From positions 62,001 to 126,000 of the forward strand of contig NZ_CP061947.1 in the NCBI RefSeq assembly GCF_014838715.1: a DNA stretch of 64,000 bases, written 5' to 3'. The translations under genes were made by a program, and so were the position numbers. The notes under the pieces were generated by a model. That model worked only from the letters and a program-made list of their open reading frames with translations, had not been told where the DNA came from and ran no database searches. This DNA is from Algoriphagus sp. Y33 (lineage in GTDB: Bacteria; Bacteroidota; Bacteroidia; Cytophagales; Cyclobacteriaceae). This document shows, one piece after another, positions 1-8,492 of this stretch (position 1 is its first letter; the number at the start of each line of letters is the position of its first letter).

Positions 1-145
1 AAAAAGCAAAAATACAATCCTGATTTTTCTCATGTGTTGTTTTTTTTTAACGACCAAAGATAAGGATATGCTGCTATCCGAGGATTAAGACTTTGTTAAA
101 TGGTCAAAAGAATAGACATTAGATTTCTTGACCTATGTTGAATAT

Positions 146-1744
146 ATGAAAAAGACAATCTGGACTCTGATATTGGCAATAATCGCTTCCTGCACTTTTG
201 CTCAATCCTATTTTAAAGATGGACTCTCCCCGGAGTGGCACAGCCAAAGACGGGATGAATTGAGAAAACTTATGCCTGCCAATTCCGTTGCCGTGTTTTT
301 TAATAATCCGGTAAAGAACAGAACCAATGATGTAGATTACGTCTATCATCCCAATACGGACTTTTTCTATCTGACGGGATTACGTGAGCCAAATTCTGTT
401 TTGCTGGTTTTCAGTGAAGAGCGGGAAGTAAATGGTGAAATGCTCAATGAGCAGATTTTTGTACAGAATAGGGATCCACGGGCGGAAATGTGGAACGGTA
501 AGCGATTGGGAGTTCAGGGGATGATTAGTGAGTTGGGCTTTGATGAAGCTTTACTCAATTCTGAATTTGGAGCTAGATCAGGTATCAATCTTGAGGACTT
601 TGATAAGATTTTGACTTTTAGTCTTTCGGAAAATATAGAAGAAAGTAGGGCTAACCAGCCGTTGATTGAGATGGTGGAGGAATTTAAGACTGCTATCGCC
701 TATCCTGAGAAACTCAATGAAGTGAGTGCGCAGATATATAATATGATCAAAAACTCAGATTTGGAGACTTCTGATCGAGTAGTTCAAATGCTGAATAGAT
801 ACGGTAATCAATATCCGGACATGATGGAAGATCCATTGATTAACTCTTATATGAATGCAGAATCACCTGAGAAAAGGATGGTGGTGAAGGGGCAAATCCC
901 TGATCAAAAACTGGATATTGCTTCACTTGGAAGCATGATGGATGTACTTCGGGAAGTAAAGACACCTGAGGAAATCATCCTGCTCAAGAAAGCTGTGAAA
1001 ATCTCGGCGATAGGTCAGATAGAAGTAATGAAGGCAGCGAAAGCAGGGATGACTGAACGCGAGATCCAGGGAGTGCATGAGTTTATCTACAAACGCTACG
1101 GAGCGGAAGAATTAGGCTATCCATCCATCGTGGGCGGAGGTAATAACGGCTGTATTCTGCATTATATCGAAAATGACAAACGTGATCTGACTGATCGACT
1201 TTTACTGATGGATCTCGGTGCCGAATGGAGAGGCTATACTGCTGATGTGACACGTACGATTCCTGTCAGTGGCAAATTCAATGAGGAAGAAAGAGCCATT
1301 TATGAGCTGGTTTACCAAGCGCAGGAAGCTGGTATAGCACTTTCCGGACCAGGTGTTACTTTTCGGGAAATTGATGCCGCAGGTCGTAAAATCATAGACG
1401 AAGGGTTGGCAAAACTTGGAATCATCAAAAAAGGCACGGATCATATGTATTTCCCACATGGTACCAGTCACCATATTGGCCTTGATGTGCATGATAGGGG
1501 TACCCGGGATGTGTTGAAAGAAGGTGTTGTTTTCACTATAGAACCGGGAATCTATATTCCGGAGGGGTCTGATTGTGATCCGAAATGGTGGGGAATAGCA
1601 GTGCGGATCGAGGATGACATTTTGATCACATCAGATGGAAATATAAACCTATCAGAAGATGCCCCCCGCTCAGTAGCCGCGATAGAAGAGATGATGAAGA
1701 TCCCGAGTGTGCTCGAGGAATGGGTGCTGCCGGAGATTGATTAG
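146..1744 (+). CDS. Secreted Xaa-Pro aminopeptidase (M24B family)
   Basis: Metallopeptidase expected to remove an N-terminal residue preceding proline, here in the periplasm. The chosen ATG gives a signal peptide (MKKTIWTLILAIIASCTFAQ); an in-frame TTG 18 bases upstream would add six residues in front of it and is less likely. An N-terminal AMP_N domain spans roughly residues 30-200. The M24 pita-bread domain follows with the expected metal ligands: two Asp in MDLGAEWRGYTADVTRT (about 355 and 366), His in HHIGLDVHD (about 443), Glu in IEPG (about 466) and Glu in RIEDD (about 488). The length of 532 residues fits the Bacteroidota secreted form. It is followed by a repeat-flanked gene, so it is probably transcribed alone. 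Family assignment is firm; the substrate is inferred. Confidence 0.93.
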   Translation: MKKTIWTLILAIIASCTFAQSYFKDGLSPEWHSQRRDELRKLMPANSVAVFFNNPVKNRTNDVDYVYHPNTDFFYLTGLREPNSVLLVFSEEREVNGEMLNEQIFVQNRDPRAEMWNGKRLGVQGMISELGFDEALLNSEFGARSGINLEDFDKILTFSLSENIEESRANQPLIEMVEEFKTAIAYPEKLNEVSAQIYNMIKNSDLETSDRVVQMLNRYGNQYPDMMEDPLINSYMNAESPEKRMVVKGQIPDQKLDIASLGSMMDVLREVKTPEEIILLKKAVKISAIGQIEVMKAAKAGMTEREIQGVHEFIYKRYGAEELGYPSIVGGGNNGCILHYIENDKRDLTDRLLLMDLGAEWRGYTADVTRTIPVSGKFNEEERAIYELVYQAQEAGIALSGPGVTFREIDAAGRKIIDEGLAKLGIIKKGTDHMYFPHGTSHHIGLDVHDRGTRDVLKEGVVFTIEPGIYIPEGSDCDPKWWGIAVRIEDDILITSDGNINLSEDAPRSVAAIEEMMKIPSVLEEWVLPEID

Positions 1745-1813
1745 GTTTAAACGAATGTTCTCGCAGAGACGTGGAACATAAGTCTCTCGTAACGGCGCAG
1801 TAAAGATTATACC

Positions 1814-1836
1814 TCCCGCTATGGCGCAAAGGCGCA
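1814..1836. repeat. Left inverted repeat flanking the GxxExxY gene
   Basis: TCCCGCTATGGCGCAA at 1814-1829 is the reverse complement, with one mismatch, of TTGCGCCTTAGCGGGA at 2399-2414. The overlapping GCAAAGGCGCA at 1826-1836 pairs perfectly with TGCGCCTTTGC at 2330-2340. The repeats bracket the single gene between them. Confidence 0.8.
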
Positions 1837-1875
1837 GATTTTTGTAATTTGGTGTGATGTGAAAATTATTTTCAA

Positions 1876-2262
1876 ATGCATGAAAATGAAATTTCTAAGA
1901 TAATTGTAGATACAGCTTTTTTAATTTATAAAAGGCTAGGTCCAGGATTACTAGAATCTGTTTATCAAGCTGTGTTCGTATATGAATTAAAATCCAAAGG
2001 TCTTGATGTGAAGACTGAGATTGTAATCCCTGTACTATGGAATGATATGAAATTGGATCAAGGATTTCGAGCGGACATCATTGTCAATAACAAGGTTATA
2101 ATCGAGTTGAAATCTGTAGAAATGCTTCTTCCTGTTCATCCAAAACAACTCAGGACCTATCTTAGATTAACAGGACTAAGGCTTGGAATGCTAATTAACT
2201 TCAATGAGGATAAACTTACAGATGGAATAAAAAGGGTTGTGAACGGCTTAACCGATAAGTAA
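1876..2262 (+). CDS. GxxExxY family protein (PD-(D/E)XK-like fold)
   Basis: A 128-residue protein with the signature G24-LL-E27-SV-Y30 that names the GxxExxY family. A nuclease-like core is visible as Asp67 (FRADIIV) followed by Glu77-Leu-Lys79 (IIELKS), with a later QLRTYLRLTG segment. This matches the small PD-(D/E)XK-related proteins common in Bacteroidota; their cellular role is not established. The gene stands alone and is AT-rich compared with the GC-rich repeats on both sides, which form near-perfect inverted repeats about 600 bp apart. That layout suggests a cassette that moved as a unit, but this is inference. Start: the ATG gives the canonical N-terminus for the family. Confidence 0.88.
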   Translation: MHENEISKIIVDTAFLIYKRLGPGLLESVYQAVFVYELKSKGLDVKTEIVIPVLWNDMKLDQGFRADIIVNNKVIIELKSVEMLLPVHPKQLRTYLRLTGLRLGMLINFNEDKLTDGIKRVVNGLTDK

Positions 2263-2329
2263 AGTTTAATAGCTCGAAGAGGTTCGAAGATTATATAAAG
2301 AGTGACAATCCAAAATAGAATTGCGCCCT

Positions 2330-2414
2330 TGCGCCTTTGCGGGAATCATTCATTTACAGCAATCAGCTGCGTTCGCCGCGCCGCCGCGAGAAAAACTATT
2401 GCGCCTTAGCGGGA
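2330..2414. repeat. Right inverted repeat flanking the GxxExxY gene
   Basis: Contains TGCGCCTTTGC (2330-2340) and TTGCGCCTTAGCGGGA (2399-2414), the partners of the left repeat at 1814-1836. GC-rich palindromic sequence lies between them. The right edge ends 8 bases from the convergent gene on the minus strand, so it may also act as a transcription end for both. Confidence 0.78.
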
Positions 2415-2421
2415 GCTTACC

Positions 2422-3072
2422 CTAATCCTTTTTCTTCAGATCGCCCCGCTTGATAGACCGGATAAACTGCCCCCAGGCAAATGGATCAAGAAGTCTGAGT
2501 GTTCTCGGGCCATAGAGATCCTGATTTTGGATAGCTTGTCCCTGCTGGAAGTATCTGAAGTTTTCGTTCGCTGATGCAGGCATGGATTCAGCCCAGCGAA
2601 GTAGCATCTCGGGACTCATATTGGCACGGGAGATAGACATAGGATCCACTACATTCAGTGCGATTATTGCTTGCTTGAACTCCTCCTCAGTAGGATAAGG
2701 CATTACTTCGATTTCTGCCAATGCAATTTCATCGACTTGCATGGTAAGAATCAAACTGATTCTATCGCTTTCCACCGTATCAGGTACTTTGAAGGTTTGC
2801 TTTTTCAAGCCGATAAAGCTAAAAACTACGGAATCCCCAGCCAGTACAGGCATAGAAAAATAGCCAAAGCGTCCTGAACTGGTACCTCTTCCTTTCTTAG
2901 GGACATAAATATTCACTCCTGCCACAGCATCCGTGCTGTCGGCATTAAGGATAATACCGGAAAGTTGGATTACTTTTTTTTCTTGTTCACCTTGAGCTTT
3001 CACTTCAAGTGATGAGAAAAATATTCCGATTAGGAAAACAAAGGTGGCGCTAAGGAGTAATGAATTCTTCAC
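2422..3072 (-). CDS. Secreted protein with carboxypeptidase-D regulatory-like domain
   Basis: A 216-residue exported protein. Residues 1-26 form a signal peptide ending in EVKA. Residues about 36-115 look like a CarboxypepD_reg-like beta-sandwich (SGIILNADSTDAVAGVNIYV, then GYFSMPVLAGDSVVFSFIGL), the domain that usually precedes TonB receptors but here is not followed by a barrel. The C-terminal 100 residues contain a conserved-looking segment around PEMLLRWAESMPASANENF that I do not recognise as a named domain. Stand-alone proteins of this build are common in Bacteroidota and are thought to sit at the cell surface or in the periplasm; no specific function can be assigned. Confidence 0.8.
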   Translation of the reverse strand: MKNSLLLSATFVFLIGIFFSSLEVKAQGEQEKKVIQLSGIILNADSTDAVAGVNIYVPKKGRGTSSGRFGYFSMPVLAGDSVVFSFIGLKKQTFKVPDTVESDRISLILTMQVDEIALAEIEVMPYPTEEEFKQAIIALNVVDPMSISRANMSPEMLLRWAESMPASANENFRYFQQGQAIQNQDLYGPRTLRLLDPFAWGQFIRSIKRGDLKKKD

Positions 3073-3180
3073 AAATTAGAGGACTTTATAGAACGACAGA
3101 TTGTTATTTCTAATGCGATATTACCCTAATTTCGGGTGATTATTTTATTTTCCCCTCATAAACTCCGTTAAATCTTACAA

Positions 3181-3564
3181 ATGCGGCTAAAAAATATCAG
3201 TTTAAACTACGGGCTTAGAATATTCAAAGCACTATCAGAAGAGCCTCGCGTCAGGATTTTTCATTTGCTTATGCTCAACAAGGAACTTTCAATTTCAGAT
3301 TTTGAATTGATTTTGGATTTTACTCAGACTAAGACGAGTAGGCATCTCATTTATCTGAAAAACGCAGGGCTTCTGGGAAGCAAGCGGGTAGACCAATGGG
3401 TTTTTTATTACATACTGGAGGAGTACATGGAAATCATTCAGCAGATTTTTAAGTTTATACAAAAAGACCCGAGCCTCCTGAAGGATCAAGAAACTTTCGA
3501 AATCTTAAAATCCAACCGGGAGCTTGCAATCAACAAAATACAGAACAACCAATACCGACGTTAA
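3181..3564 (+). CDS. ArsR-family winged-helix transcriptional regulator
   Basis: A 127-residue protein whose residues about 10-95 read as an ArsR-type winged helix: LRIFKALSEEPRVRIFHLLM as helix 1-2, then DFTQTKTSRHLIYLKNAGLL as the recognition helix, then the wing SKRVDQWVFYYI. There is no evident Cys-rich metal site (no CxCxxC or CVC motif), so it is not an obvious metal sensor. It lies 8 bases upstream of a HAD phosphatase gene on the same strand and is probably co-transcribed with it. In Bacteroidota this pairing recurs; regulation of its own operon is a reasonable guess only. Confidence 0.88.
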   Translation: MRLKNISLNYGLRIFKALSEEPRVRIFHLLMLNKELSISDFELILDFTQTKTSRHLIYLKNAGLLGSKRVDQWVFYYILEEYMEIIQQIFKFIQKDPSLLKDQETFEILKSNRELAINKIQNNQYRR

Positions 3565-3571
3565 ATTTCTC

Positions 3572-4267
3572 TTGAAAACTTACCAACATCTATTCTTCGA
3601 TCTTGATCACACACTTTGGGACTATGATCGAAATGTCCAAGAATCCCTTTCCGAGCTTTTTCTTCATTACAAACTTGAAAAACTGGGGATTTTATCTTCT
3701 CAATCTTTTATAGATTCCTTTTATGCGGTGAATTTCAAACTTTGGAATGCCTATGATAAAGGAGAAATGCACAAGGAAGAGCTTAGGACAACCCGTTTTC
3801 CAAGAATTTTTGAGCATGCGGGGGTTATGGATGCGGTAATTCCGGAAGATTTCGAGGGAGATTTTATGCACAGAACTTCCTCTAAGCCTCACTTATTTCC
3901 CCACACGATAGAAATTCTCGATTACCTCAAGCCTAAATATAAGCTTTATGTGATCACGAACGGATTTGATGAAAGCCAGTCTAAAAAAATGAATTCCTCG
4001 GGCTTGAGTGATTATTTTGAGTTGGTCGTGACATCCGAGACCACAGGACACAAAAAGCCGGATCCGAAGATCTTTCAGTATGCAATGGAGCAAGCCGGTG
4101 CTAGTAAGGAAAATAGCCTTATGATAGGAGATAGCCCTGTTTCTGATATTCAAGGCGCACATGGAGCAGGTATAGATCAGGTGTTTTTCAACCCACTCGG
4201 AAAGACTATCCATTTGAAGCCCACTTATACTATTTCACATTTGAAAGAACTGGAAGCCATTCTTTAG
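3572..4267 (+). CDS. YjjG-type pyrimidine 5'-nucleotidase (HAD superfamily)
   Basis: A 231-residue HAD phosphatase. Motif I is HLFFDLDHTLWD (nucleophile Asp10, Asp12), motif II the Thr in VITNGFDESQ, motif III the Lys in GHKKPDPKIF and motif IV MIGDSPVSDIQGA. The HTLWDYDRN continuation and a helical cap are typical of YjjG-like noncanonical nucleotide phosphatases, which clear abnormal pyrimidine nucleotides. I chose the TTG at 3572, which yields MKTYQHLFFDLDHTLWD, the usual family N-terminus. A longer frame starting inside the ArsR gene adds residues with no family support. Coupled to the upstream regulator by an 8-base gap. Confidence 0.88.
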   Translation: MKTYQHLFFDLDHTLWDYDRNVQESLSELFLHYKLEKLGILSSQSFIDSFYAVNFKLWNAYDKGEMHKEELRTTRFPRIFEHAGVMDAVIPEDFEGDFMHRTSSKPHLFPHTIEILDYLKPKYKLYVITNGFDESQSKKMNSSGLSDYFELVVTSETTGHKKPDPKIFQYAMEQAGASKENSLMIGDSPVSDIQGAHGAGIDQVFFNPLGKTIHLKPTYTISHLKELEAIL

Positions 4268-4348
4268 GGTTCTTTTACTTCAAATTCACCGGCCAATAAA
4301 ACCTTCTGGTTATCTTTGGCTAAACAGAAAATCATAACCCCAGATATC

Positions 4349-5986
4349 ATGCTCAAAGGTTTTTTTAATGTACCTACTCCGGTAAATGAACCGGTAAAAG
4401 CTTATGCTCCGGGAAGCCCCGAGAGAAAGGAATTGCAAGCGGCACTTGAAAGTGCTAGATCACAACAAGTTGATGTACCGATGTACATCGGTTCGGATGA
4501 GATCCGGACAGGCAATACCCATAAACTATCTCCTCCGCACGATCACCAACATGTGTTGGGTTTCTTTCACGAAGGGGATGCTTCCCATGTGGAGCAGGCA
4601 ATAGATGCTGCGCTTGGTGCCAAAGAAGCTTGGGAAAACTTAGCTTGGGAACAGAGAGCAGCTATTTTCTTGAAAGCTGCAGATCTTTTGGCAGGGCCCT
4701 ATCGTGCCAAAATCAATGCGGCAACCATGCTTGGTCAGTCCAAGAACGCCATGCAGGCAGAGATCGATGCAGCATGTGAGTTTATAGACTTCTTACGCTT
4801 CAATGTGCAGTACATGACTGAAATCTATGCGCAACAGCCTCCTGTTTCAGGAAATGGCGTGTGGAATAGGCTGGAACAGCGGCCATTGGAAGGGTTTGTG
4901 TTTGCGTTGACTCCGTTCAACTTTACCGCCATCGCGGGTAATCTTCCTGCGTCTGCCGCGATGATGGGAAATACCATCGTATGGAAACCTGCTTATACCC
5001 AGATCTATTCTGCAAATGTGTTGATGCAAGTATTCAAAGAAGCCGGAGTTCCTGCCGGTGTGATCAACTTGATTTACGTGGATGGGCCGGTTGCGGGGGA
5101 TGTTATTTTTAAGCACCCTGATTTTGCCGGAATTCACTTTACAGGCTCCACTGGTGTGTTTCAGCATATTTGGAAGACTATCGGAACAAACATACAGCAG
5201 TACAAATCTTATCCGAGGATTGTCGGTGAGACTGGCGGAAAAGACTTTGTGATCGCTCACAAATCTGCAATTCCAAAAGCTGTGGCTGTAGGACTTGCCC
5301 GCGGTGCTTTTGAATATCAAGGACAAAAGTGCTCTGCTGCTTCCCGTGCCTACATCCCTTCTAATATTTGGGGAGAAGTGAAAGAAGCTTTGTTGACAGA
5401 TCTTGCGGATATGAAAATGGGCGGCACGGAAGACTTTACCAACTTTATCAATGCGGTGATTGACGAGAAGTCTTTTGATAAAATCGCCAAATACATTGAC
5501 AATGCGAAAGCGAATCCTGCGGTAGAAATCATCGCCGGGGGTAAGTATGACAAGTCAAAAGGCTATTTCATAGAGCCAACAGTGATTGTGACTCAGGATC
5601 CAATGTACACTACGATGTGCGAAGAGATCTTTGGCCCTGTGTTGACCATCTATGTGTATGATTCGGAGCGATTTGAAGAGGCATTGGAATTAGTAGATCA
5701 GACTTCACCTTATGCATTGACAGGTGCAATTTTCTCACAGGATCGCTATGCAGTCGAATTGGCAACTACAAGATTGAGAAATGCAGCGGGTAACTTCTAC
5801 ATCAACGACAAGCCAACAGGTGCAGTGGTAGGACAGCAGCCGTTTGGCGGAGCCAGAGCTTCGGGAACCAACGACAAAGCCGGTTCTATGATCAACTTGC
5901 TGCGTTGGGTTTCTCCTCGTACGATTAAAGAAACATTTGTTTCTCCGGAGGATTACCGATATCCTTTTTTGGAAAATGACCTTTGA
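4349..5986 (+). CDS. pruA: L-glutamate gamma-semialdehyde dehydrogenase
   Basis: Oxidises glutamate semialdehyde (P5C) to glutamate in proline catabolism. The 545-residue protein starting MLKGFFNVPTPVNEPV matches the Bacteroidota PruA N-terminus. An upstream in-frame TTG at 4316 would add 11 residues and is less likely. ALDH features are present: the nucleotide-fold region with TPFNFTAIAGNLPASAAM, the catalytic Glu in GETGGKDF (about 293), the catalytic Cys in GQKCSAASRAY (about 327) and the EEIFGPVLTIYVY segment. No proline dehydrogenase gene is next to it in this window, so it appears monocistronic, ended by the terminator at 6104-6131. Confidence 0.94.
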   Translation: MLKGFFNVPTPVNEPVKAYAPGSPERKELQAALESARSQQVDVPMYIGSDEIRTGNTHKLSPPHDHQHVLGFFHEGDASHVEQAIDAALGAKEAWENLAWEQRAAIFLKAADLLAGPYRAKINAATMLGQSKNAMQAEIDAACEFIDFLRFNVQYMTEIYAQQPPVSGNGVWNRLEQRPLEGFVFALTPFNFTAIAGNLPASAAMMGNTIVWKPAYTQIYSANVLMQVFKEAGVPAGVINLIYVDGPVAGDVIFKHPDFAGIHFTGSTGVFQHIWKTIGTNIQQYKSYPRIVGETGGKDFVIAHKSAIPKAVAVGLARGAFEYQGQKCSAASRAYIPSNIWGEVKEALLTDLADMKMGGTEDFTNFINAVIDEKSFDKIAKYIDNAKANPAVEIIAGGKYDKSKGYFIEPTVIVTQDPMYTTMCEEIFGPVLTIYVYDSERFEEALELVDQTSPYALTGAIFSQDRYAVELATTRLRNAAGNFYINDKPTGAVVGQQPFGGARASGTNDKAGSMINLLRWVSPRTIKETFVSPEDYRYPFLENDL

Positions 5987-5998
5987 GGTTTAGAAAAC

Positions 5999-6083
5999 CT
6001 CGAAGGTCTTGAGAACAGAGCTTTGAATTACCTTCAGAATTAAACCTTCGAGGAGATTGTTCGCTACGTTGTAGCTCACAATA
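5999..6083. repeat. Paired palindromes downstream of pruA
   Basis: CCTCGAAGG at 5999-6007 pairs with CCTTCGAGG at 6045-6053, and a second imperfect hairpin (ATTGTTCGCTAC with GTAGCTCACAAT) occupies 6056-6083. The run resembles intergenic REP-like palindromes. Neither hairpin has a T-run, so they are not the terminator themselves. Confidence 0.6.
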
Positions 6084-6103
6084 ACACCTCAAAGGTTACA
6101 AGA

Positions 6104-6131
6104 GCCTCGAATTAGATTCGGGTTTTTTTTT
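6104..6131 (+). terminator. Rho-independent terminator after pruA
   Basis: A seven-pair stem (CCTCGAAT with ATTCGGG, one G-T pair) with a three-base TAG loop, followed by nine T residues. Confidence 0.75.
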
Positions 6132-6187
6132 ATTTGAATTGCTTTTATATATAAAAAAATAGTTTATCTATAGAAATAACGTAGGGC

Positions 6188-7342
6188 ATGAGGAAGATAT
6201 TTTTGTACAGCCTGATGATAGGGCTTTTTTCGTGTGAATCCCAAAAAGGTGAGGAAGTCTATCAAGGGAACATTGATGATTTGGTAGTAGACAGCTTGAT
6301 CATTTTCAAGGATTCGACCACCGCAAGACTGGATTTTCAGAAGGTAATTGATTATAAGGGCGAAAGGTATTTTGTTTCTAAAGATGATTAAGGGTATAGC
6401 CTCTTTGGTGTTTCTTCCGGGGTGAAGGAGTTTTCATTTAAAATCCCGAAGGAAGGGCCATTATCACTTGGTAGCCATGCGATAGCATTTCAAGCGTTTG
6501 ATGAAAATGAATTTGTCGCAATAAGCGCACAGGGAAGAGTGAAAAAATATGTGAATGGTAACGAGACTAAAACCATAGATTTAGATTGGTCAGAATAAGA
6601 GAATATGTTGTTAATCCAGATGCATGATGATCAGGATAATTTCAAAACAGTTGGGAACGATCATTATCAGGTTGTTAATAAGCCGTTCGATATTTTTGAC
6701 GAGGAGAAGAGTTTGAATATGGATTATAGAAGCTGGGTTGTACAGTTTGATTTAGATCATGGGTGGATATGCTCAACAGATTTTGGCACTCCTCTGGGTC
6801 ATGAATTTGCTAATAGTACCTCTTCAGTAGATTTAACATCAGTTTATAATCCTGATGAAGATAGCTTTTACTTGATGTTTGCACCTTCTGATTCCTTGTA
6901 TCAAATCAAAAACTGTGTGGTGGAAAGGCGGTTTAAACTATCATCGGTTAAACCCTTTACTTATTTACCCGGGTTTTATGAAAAAAACGGTAGGAATAGG
7001 AGTTGGAGAAATAACCCAAAATCGGCGTCGAATATTTCTTTAACCTATGATCCGGTCAACAAATTATATTTAAGAGTTGTATTGGTAGATGTGGAAGAAA
7101 CCCAGCCGGAAGAGACTGATATTCTATTGAGGCAGGGGCTCAATAGAAATACCTATTTGATGTTGATTTATGATCAAGAATGGAATTTAAAAGCTGAAGT
7201 GGAATTGTTTTACGATGTAGGGCAATCCTTTGGGGAAATAATTGCAGCCAAAGAAGGACTCTTCATAACCAAACCCGAACAAAAATCAGAAGATGAATAC
7301 GAGTTTTATAAGATTGACCTGAGTCGATTTGCTGATAAATAG
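6188..7342 (+). pseudogene. DUF4221-type lipoprotein gene broken by two in-frame TAA codons
   Basis: A single frame runs from the ATG at 6188 to the stop at 7340-7342 but is interrupted by TAA at 6389-6391 and TAA at 6596-6598. Both lie in the same phase (67 and 136 codons after the start). Read through, it gives about 384 codons starting with a lipoprotein signal (MIGLFSCESQ). The protein-like sequence continues before, between and after the stops (for example YSLFGVSSGVKEFSFKIPKE between them). The end (YLRVVLVD, LMLIYDQEWNLKAEVELF, GLFITKPEQKSEDEYEFYKI) resembles DUF4221, a Bacteroidota outer lipoprotein family of unknown function. Each TAA is one base from GAA, CAA or AAA, so two point mutations explain the loss. 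A short lipoprotein fragment and a 245-residue C-terminal fragment remain open. Confidence 0.8.
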
Positions 7343-7395
7343 TTAAATAGAAAGAGTAAGTTAATTTGTGTCACTTTGCGCTCTTCGTGGCTAAA

Positions 7396-7424
7396 AACAA
7401 AAAACGGCTGAATCTCTCCAGCCG
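7396..7424 (-). terminator. Rho-independent terminator after fabG
   Basis: On the minus strand CGGCTG-GAGAGATT-CAGCCG forms a six-pair GC-rich stem followed by a T-rich run (7396-7404 read as A on the plus strand). It lies 24 bases beyond the fabG stop. Confidence 0.75.
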
Positions 7425-7448
7425 CCCGTAAATCAAAACTCTTAATTC

Positions 7449-8195
7449 TCAAGTATGCATCGCGCCGTTTACCTGTAGCACTTGCCCTGAGATGTAGCTG
7501 CTCATGTCAGATCCCAAGAATACACAAGCGTCAGCCACTTCTTCCGGTTTGCCACCCCGCTTCATAGGAATGCCATCTCTCCAGCCCTGTACAGTTTTTT
7601 CATCCAGCACTGCGGTCATTTCAGTTTCGATAAATCCGGGGGCAACAGCATTGCATCTGATATTTCTAGAGCCTAATTCCAGAGCCACAGACTTAGTGAA
7701 ACCTATAATTCCTGCCTTTGAAGCAGCATAATTTGCCTGTCCGGCATTTCCTTTTACGCCAACTACAGAAGTGATATTGATGATAGAACCGGATTTAGCT
7801 TTCATCATCGTTCTATTCGCTGCTTTTACGGTGTTGAAGCATGACTTTAGGTTGATTCCGATCACTTCATCCCATGCTTCTTCGGTCATTCGCATGATTA
7901 GATTGTCACGGGTGATACCGGCATTATTGATCAAAATATCCAACGTACCGAATTCAGCTACTACATTATTCACCAGCTCTTCAGCAGCTTTGAAGTCCGA
8001 AGCATCAGACCTGTAACCTTTGGCTTTGATGCCAAATTCTGCCAGTTCTGCTTGCAGTGCTTGGCCTTTTTCTACACTTGACAAAAAAGTAAAGGCGACA
8101 TTTGCGCCCTCTTGTGCATATCTGATAGCTATTGCTCTTCCGATGCCTTTAGATGCGCCGGTGATCAATGCCGTTTTTCCTGAAAGTAATCCCAT
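7449..8195 (-). CDS. fabG: 3-oxoacyl-[acyl-carrier-protein] reductase
   Basis: NADPH-dependent short-chain dehydrogenase reducing 3-oxoacyl-ACP in fatty acid elongation in the cytoplasm. The 248 residues contain the cofactor motif TGASKGIG (12-19), NNAG (90-93) and the catalytic triad Ser143, Tyr156 and Lys160 (ITSVVGVKGN, NYAASK). The C-terminus GQVLQVNGAMHT matches the FabG pattern. It is a single gene transcribed away from lpd, with its own terminator, not embedded in a fab cluster. Other classical SDR functions cannot be fully excluded, but the sequence from NAGITRDNLIMRM onward is characteristic of FabG. Confidence 0.92.
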   Translation of the reverse strand: MGLLSGKTALITGASKGIGRAIAIRYAQEGANVAFTFLSSVEKGQALQAELAEFGIKAKGYRSDASDFKAAEELVNNVVAEFGTLDILINNAGITRDNLIMRMTEEAWDEVIGINLKSCFNTVKAANRTMMKAKSGSIINITSVVGVKGNAGQANYAASKAGIIGFTKSVALELGSRNIRCNAVAPGFIETEMTAVLDEKTVQGWRDGIPMKRGGKPEEVADACVFLGSDMSSYISGQVLQVNGAMHT

Positions 8196-8447
8196 GGAGT
8201 TCTAAAATTTTGTTTGGCCAAAATTAGAAAAAAAGCTAAAACTTTTGATTGTAAAATCGATTTCACTTGACTTTTAGATCCTGTGATTATTCATTCGTCT
8301 GCGAAAATCAAAATATTAGAAATATAATTTGACATATCGTATTATATGCAGAATATTGGTTTGAATTGAGTTGCTTTGTATGGCCAAATCGATCTTTCAA
8401 GCTGAAATGGAGAAGGAAACCAAATTTTTTTCTGAAGCCAAAAGGCC

Positions 8448-8455
8448 TATTTTTG
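8448..8455 (+). promoter_or_regulatory. Candidate -7 promoter element for lpd
   Basis: TATTTTTG matches the Bacteroidota TAnnTTTG -7 consensus, 38 bases before the lpd start codon. A clear -33 TTTG is not obvious, only a T-run about 20 bases upstream. It sits in the 297-bp divergent intergenic region (8196-8492) between fabG and lpd, which otherwise holds nothing recognisable. Confidence 0.4.
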
Positions 8456-8492
8456 CATAGTTTCAACTCGTTTAAAATAACTCAAAATAGAT

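Noticed and set aside
6389..6598. Stop-codon recoding (selenocysteine or pyrrolysine) in the DUF4221 frame
   Set aside because: Both stops are TAA, which are not the codons used for either residue, and no SECIS-like hairpin was seen; pseudogenisation is simpler.
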